From assembly GCA_900088475.1 (NCBI GenBank), contig FLMG01003947.1, forward strand, positions 7,152 through 71,151: a stretch of 64,000 nucleotides of DNA, given 5' to 3'. Made by a program: the position numbers and the translations under genes. Source of the DNA: Hyphochytrium catenoides (Eukaryota > Sar > Hyphochytriomycetes > Hyphochytriales > Hyphochytriaceae). The notes beneath the pieces were generated by a model. It saw only the letters and a list, made by a program, of their open reading frames with translations. It was not told the origin of the DNA and did no database searches. Position 1 is the stretch's first letter. Each line of letters begins with the position of its first letter. Shown piece by piece: positions 59,234-64,000 of this stretch.

Positions 59234-61166
59234 TGAAGAGCCGAGCCGAGAGACGTAAATAGAACTTACACAGAGGGGCTGATGCTCACTCTCGGCACCG
59301 ACGCGGTGTGGGGCTTAGTATGCGCCAGGATGGCAGTCAGAACGGATCTGATCTGGGACATCGACTCCTTAAAGTCTATAAGCCACGCACGCCGAAAAGC
59401 AAGTAAAAGGAGAACGTTATAAAGGAGAAAGGTACCTAACGGCCCGAAAGGAAAGCGAAGTGGTACTATTCCCTGTAAAGCAGGTATCAGGATGTACATA
59501 TAGACTGCTCGTGAGCATACTGTGCGCAGAGTCAAAGGGCAAGAAGGGTTGTATGCGCAGAGGGCGCTAAATTGCAGGTGTCTGTAGCTGACAGCAAGAA
59601 CGACGCAGAAGGGGGAACACAGAAGGCACGGCGGACAAGGTTCGAACCTGAGAACTCCACCTCGCGAACAGAACCTGCCTCTGGAGGCTCCAAAGGATTG
59701 CGAAGACTAACGGCCCTAGAGCCCGTTGCGGTCCCCTCATCGCGGTCTCCCGTAGCTATTGTGGCTACGACAGCGCCAACACCGGATATGTGGCAAGATG
59801 GTACGGTTAAGCACTCCGTGGTCGTAGCCTACCAGGAAAGCAAGCCTTACCTTCGCCATTTTGGTCACTTCCTGTCATCAAAGGGCGCTTCCGTGGCCCC
59901 AAAGCTGGAGCTCTGCGTTGCCGAAGGTCCTCAAATGATCCCTTTGAGGAAGTCGCCGCTGCAGGAGTACGAGGATTCTGCAAAGCATCAAGAAGGCAAG
60001 AGAAGGAGGGGACGCGGAGAGTATGCAACGAAACGGGAGCAATGCACCCTCAGCACTAATCCATCTAACAAATGTGCGGCGCGATAACTAACATTGTTCG
60101 CTGCTAGGCTGGCGTGGGGCCCAACATCCAATGGCTGATGATCATCTCTACCGCGCGATCGCGGAGACTTGCGGCGGGATATGCTTGGTGTTTTGTCCTG
60201 GGTTGGAGGCGCCTTGGACTCATCTAAGCGGTAGCACAAGAGTCGGATACCTAGAGGTAAAGATCAATGCGAAAGGTAACGCTACCTGCGGCTTCCTTTA
60301 TGGCTTGAGATCTTGTGACGCGCTTGGATCCGCTGGGTGGAGAAGAAGAATTGCGTCGTCTTGTCATTTTAACCTAACACTGGACCCCCAGCGACTTCAA
60401 TATAGCCTCGCTGCAATGCCGTAGATGTCAGAACTTTGCGAGGAGAGGTCCCCTTGGGTTGTTATGTGTCGCAGTTTGACAGACACAAGTAGAGAGAGAG
60501 GAAAATCTTCGCTGCAGCGCACAACGGCACAAGCGGCAGAGAGACGACGACCTTCCGTCTCCACAGAAGAGCCTGGTATCCACATCCACTCTTGCATCCT
60601 CAAGAAGCTTCAGAAATGTCCAGAGATCTGACGGATGTCCAGACGAACGATTTCTCTTCTGGTCCCGCAACAACTCCTCAACAGGAACTGTCACAGGGCG
60701 GAACATTCATTGTTACGTCGTACACAGGAGATTCTGTTCAAGGTGGTTAAGGATTAGGGTTAGTAGTGGTTCTTTCACGCGGAAAGGGAGCTATGGCGGT
60801 TAAGAATTAGCATTTACGAAACCTATACCATTATTTGGCGATTGACAGATATAAAATCATTTTAATATATAAGGCCTGCAAAGGATAATGAATAAAGTAC
60901 CCTTCTGATTTCAAGGAATGTGGCATAGGATTAGGGTGTTAGGCGCAGTTGGGTGGTAAAAAGATTGAAATCTGTTGCTCCTCCAAAAGCTTCAGAATGC
61001 GCATCTTCATCACCGCATGAACGAGCTCAGATCAGAGCTTCAAATCTGCCCAGCATTCTGTACCTCCCACAGTCAGAATAGCCTTTTGTGAGGTGTAATA
61101 TCCCGGGCCGTAGAGCAGGGCGATTGAGGCAACTTCAAGGTTCGGCAGCTGCAGTCAGCAAGCGCC
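59234..61166. other. Region with several unplaced open frames
   Basis: It should hold the true 5' end of the FHA-AAA gene (-) and the RPB4 promoter. Frames seen: + 59572-60087 (no ATG start; VKHSVVVAYQESKPYLRHFG), + ATG 60131-60424 (MADDHLYRAIAETCGGICLV, 97 aa) and - ATG 60706-60428 (MFRPVTVPVEELLRDQKRNR, DLWTFLKLLEDARVDVDTRL). The last two face each other. None is recognised; one or two may be real small genes. AT-rich DNA follows at 60800-60900. Confidence 0.3.
60428..60706 (-). CDS. Possible small hypothetical protein
   Basis: An ATG-initiated frame on the minus strand reads MFRPVTVPVEELLRDQKRNR, then a helical-looking DLWTFLKLLEDARVDVDTRL. A GT donor/CTGCAG acceptor pair inside its second half (about 60535-60575) suggests it may be spliced rather than read straight through. 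Its relation to the FHA-AAA gene is unknown. Confidence 0.3.
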   Translation of the reverse strand: MFRPVTVPVEELLRDQKRNRSSGHPSDLWTFLKLLEDARVDVDTRLFCGDGRSSSLCRLCRCALQRRFSSLSTCVCQTATHNNPRGPLLAKF

Positions 61167-61866
61167 ATGGAAAAAATAGATACAGAAGATGTCACCGATC
61201 TGCGGTTTGGTGAAGGTAAGAACGGGAGAGAGCTCTTTCTAGCCATTGTAGCTGCCTGGTGACTTTCTGTCGGAGAAGCTAACTTTCCTCATTTGACCCT
61301 GTGGCTTGGTTCCTTTAGACTTCAAGAACCCCAAATGCTTGTCTAATGCAGAAGTTGCTGTCATCCTGGAGAAGCTGAAGACTGAGTATGAGAACCAGGA
61401 GAAAGAGCTCACCCCGTAAGAACGCCCCTCAACTCTACTATAAATGATCTACTTGCAAGTCAGGCCGCAATTCTGTTCTTTGCAGGGTGTTCCAGAAGAC
61501 ATATGCCTATGTTCAGCGGTTTAGTGGCATTCGCGACCCGATCGCCAATCAAGCAGCAGTTACAGAGCTCAGAGAGTAAGGCTGCACTGTAGATACGCTC
61601 GTTTGCCTTATTATTCACCGCAACTTTGAATGCTGAAAATCAACAGGGCCTTGGCAACGCTAGCGTTTGAACGGGAGACGCCTGATGGACAGGTTGTCAC
61701 TCTTCGGCTGCACGAGTACGAGACGGCAGCGTTGTCCAATCTAAACCCTGAAGAGGTAGAAGAGGCGATTGCCCTCATTCCAAGCTTGCAGACGAAGTTC
61801 AGAGAGGATGAGATTGACGAGATCCTACGAGTCGTCAGCAGGACAACTGCGCGCATGTTCTCATGA
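61167..61866 (+). CDS. RPB4: RNA polymerase II subunit RPB4
   Basis: RPB4 forms the stalk of RNA polymerase II with RPB7 and works in initiation and mRNA fate. Exon 1 (ATG 61167) reads MEKIDTEDVTDLRFGE. Exon 2 reads DFKNPKCLSNAEVAVILEKL. Exon 3 reads VFQKTYAYVQRFSGIRDPIA. Exon 4 contains LHEYETAALSNLNPEEVEEA and ALIPSLQTKFREDEIDEILR, ending at TGA 61864-61866. Phases agree at all three junctions. CLSNAEV, the QKT-x2-YV-x-RFS helix, LxNL-x-PE-x-xEA and LIPSL are the RPB4 family motifs. The 30-40 residue insertion between EREL and HEYE (ETPDGQVVTLRL) is slightly longer than in animal RPB4 but short compared with yeast. It runs convergent with the cyclin gene, whose stop is about 285 bp away. 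Confidence 0.93.
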
Positions 61867-62149
61867 CAGCTCCCGCCACAGTGACTTGCATCATCCTTTG
61901 CAGCTGCTTGTCCTGTTCGGTGCACCCGGTGGTGTGCCTCTTTGTAGCCTCGGCCAAGCGATACTGCTACGCCTGTCTTCCTTCCTCTCAGCCATGGGCA
62001 GTGTGGGATGGCTGAAGCTTTTATATATTACATTTAGAAGTAGCTGACTCCTCAGTGGGGAACAACATTCTAGGCTAGGCACAGTCTGCGAACCGCAATA
62101 TTTGCGCGGACTTCCCTCTGCCCGTCATCCGCCTTCCTTCTTTCGTTCC
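61867..62149. other. Short convergent spacer
   Basis: This is 3' DNA of RPB4 (+) and the cyclin gene (-). No other feature is seen. Confidence 0.4.
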
Positions 62150-63807
62150 TTAGAAACCAGCCATTAGATGCTCTACATCTGACCCGGACTCCCTCAGACC
62201 CGTAAACCACATAAAGACTGCCTTTAACTCCATGGGAGTGATTGATGCAACCTCTTCCGCATGCGGCTGGGAATACTTCTCGCGCACAGCCTACATCGAA
62301 ACAGTCAGATCGAAGATGAGAGGAGCTAGGAAGATGCCAGGACGAAAGTTAGCCACTTCATTATAATGAAACAGATGTCAATGGATGATAGACTAATTGC
62401 GGGAACTAGGGAGGAGTGCACGATGCCCTTACCTTGAGCTGCTCTTGCTGACTTGTCTTATGTGTGCGCACAACCTCAAGAACAAGGAGCTCAAGTTCTT
62501 GTGCACTCTTTCCAACCACGTCATATAATGGTCGCGTCTGTCTCACAGCGAGTTAGTCTCTGCATACTACTTACTCCCGTTTAACCGTGCTTTCACCTTC
62601 CTTCTACCCTCCGCATATCCATTCCTTTCTTCCATAGATACATGGCTCACTCATCTACCGAAATCTTATCCTGTCTTGCCAGCCACCACTTGCATCGTTT
62701 CGCCCTCCGAGTTGGTAGTTCATTGCACGTACCCATGGTGAAGAATGCTTTAAGGTCAGCCTTGCCGCCAGGAAGCAGGCACCTGCCACTCGTGATGGAT
62801 AGAACTGAAGGAATCTATAGTCTACGAGGGTGAGCTCTGCTAGATACGACGTAAAAAGTATTTCCCTTTTGCTAGACTCTCCCGCTCGAAATAGGCGAGT
62901 AAGCCACTTGTACGCTGTTGTGACCGTGAGGCGGAAGTCGATATGCTGCACTATCTTTCCTTCCATGCAAAGTATCTGACAGAGGCGGGGGTAAGAGAAC
63001 CTTGGGTTTTCTAAAGGAGGTTATTCGACGAGTTGTCTAGATCTAGGAAGAATAAAGGCCGCGAAGAAACACCTCAAATAAGATACTGTCCTCTCGGCAA
63101 CAGCCAGAGGCCGGCAAGATGGAATACCAAGTTGTATAGATTGAACAACAATGACCGTTTGCAAGCAGGAAGGGCCAAGAGTAAGGGAAGGGAACAAGCA
63201 CAGAGAGAATTGCAGCTTTGAGAGTGGGAAGAGAGTAGGAGAGCGCAGCACGGTAGAAGAGTCCTCGAGAAACTCTTACCTCCTCTCTTGTGTAGGTATC
63301 ATCAGATATGTACACGAACTCATCTACTCCCGGAGAGTAGATCTCCTCATACTTACTGGCCACCAGCATTGCCGCACACCCCAAGAGCTGCAGCTTCTGC
63401 CGGGACACTGCGAATTTGCTAAGACAGCGATCCACTATGTTGACCTGGGTAATAGTCAGCACGAAAGCAAGATCTATCAGCGAGCTAGACAAAGAATGAG
63501 CCTTCAGCATGCTAGAGAAAGTATGACCTGGAGATACTGGAGCCGGGCAGCACAAACAGAAAAGAATAGGGGCGAAGTATTCATGGGAGTCAAGTGGGGA
63601 ATGCTATGAGTTGGAGGGAGACATAATGGGATCTAGTGGAGGAGAATGCTATGCAGTTTGTACCGAGAGAAAGAGTGTTTCCTGTGTGAGCTTGTACTCT
63701 TCAGCGACGTCCACCAACCAGTCCACCAGCATTGACCGCATAGATGCTGTTATGTCCTTCTGCAGTTTCCCCCGCCCTATGTAGTCACAGGAGGGCATGT
63801 CCATGAC
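62150..63807 (-). CDS. Mitotic A/B-type cyclin (5' end outside window)
   Basis: This cyclin is a regulatory partner of CDK1/2. The first visible exon starts after an acceptor at 63808 and reads [20 protein letters not shown], then [20 protein letters not shown], the cyclin-box MRAILVDWL-type motif. It splices (donor GTACAA near 63660) to [20 protein letters not shown] and [20 protein letters not shown], the KYEEI motif. [20 protein letters not shown] and [20 protein letters not shown] follow. Later exons give [28 protein letters not shown]-like coil, [20 protein letters not shown], and the stop at 62150-62152. The key Arg of MRxxLVDW and the Lys/Glu of KYEE are present. The N-terminal destruction box is not visible because upstream exons lie beyond the window edge. 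Motifs fit cyclin A slightly better than B, but this is not certain. Confidence 0.9.
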
Positions 63808-64000
63808 CTGCATACAGTTGTGTTCAACGGAGAATCAGAGACAGAGACTAGGCACAGAGACAGACAGTAAAGACAAACAGGAGAAGAAGCCGAAGTCTAC
63901 TAGACGTCAAGTGAGGGGTGCACTGCGGCTAATCCAGTGATAACCAGTGGTGAGTGAAGGCACGAAGGAAGCAAGGAGAAAGCAGCTGGCGACGAACAAA
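63808..64000. other. Right edge: probable cyclin intron
   Basis: The sequence ends upstream of the first visible cyclin exon. No further exon is recognised before the window stops. Confidence 0.4.

Noticed and set aside
60740-60765. Interstitial telomere (TTAGGGTTAG)
   Set aside because: There is only about one and a half repeats, consistent with chance in GT-rich DNA.

Overview
The window is nuclear DNA of a compact, intron-rich eukaryote. Almost every recognisable gene is split by short GT-AG introns of about 60-400 bp, genes lie on both strands about 2-4 kb apart, base composition is near 50% GC, and long CT/GA tracts sit in introns and promoters. Assembly gaps (N runs) are at 13371-13435 and 32777-33062. 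Gene content points to a protist. A p25-alpha/TPPP-like protein suggests a flagellated lineage, and a large FHA-AAA ATPase resembles the land-plant/algal family closely. Animals, yeasts and bacteria are excluded, but I cannot name the species.

Layout. 0-10 kb: DUF2062 membrane protein (+), L-2-hydroxyglutarate dehydrogenase (-), NAD(P)H-hydrate dehydratase (+), the last two being metabolite-repair enzymes. 10-24 kb: TTC4/Cns1-type Hsp90 co-chaperone with an added MYND finger (+, cut by a gap), p25-alpha-related protein (+), a RING-PX-BAR sorting nexin (-), RMI1 (-). 25-34 kb: small hypothetical ORF, BET1-type SNARE (-), an EF-hand PPP phosphatase (+), then a 121-bp minisatellite containing the second gap. 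34-44 kb: intronless CDP-alcohol phosphatidyltransferase (+), intronless HAD phosphatase-like protein (-), Aurora kinase (+), Y14/RBM8A (+). 44-53 kb: RER1 (+) with a striking inverted repeat around exon 3, an intronless disordered protein (-), about 3 kb of apparently empty DNA, a bacterial-type YnfA membrane protein (-), a coiled-coil protein (+). 53-64 kb: the FHA-AAA ATPase (-), RPB4 (+), and an A/B-type cyclin (-) whose 5' end leaves the window.

There are no operons. Recurrent themes are secretory/endosomal traffic (BET1, RER1, sorting nexin), cell cycle and genome stability (Aurora, cyclin, RMI1, HAD protein with a KEN motif) and phosphatase biology (PPP enzyme plus two proteins ending in RVxF-like motifs). 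The most unusual items are the RING-PX-BAR and TTC4-MYND fusions, the p25-alpha protein with its conserved tail motif at the N-terminus, and the RER1 intronic hairpin that begins exactly at a splice acceptor. Exon boundaries were read by eye from frame and splice consensus, so spans are firmer than individual junctions.
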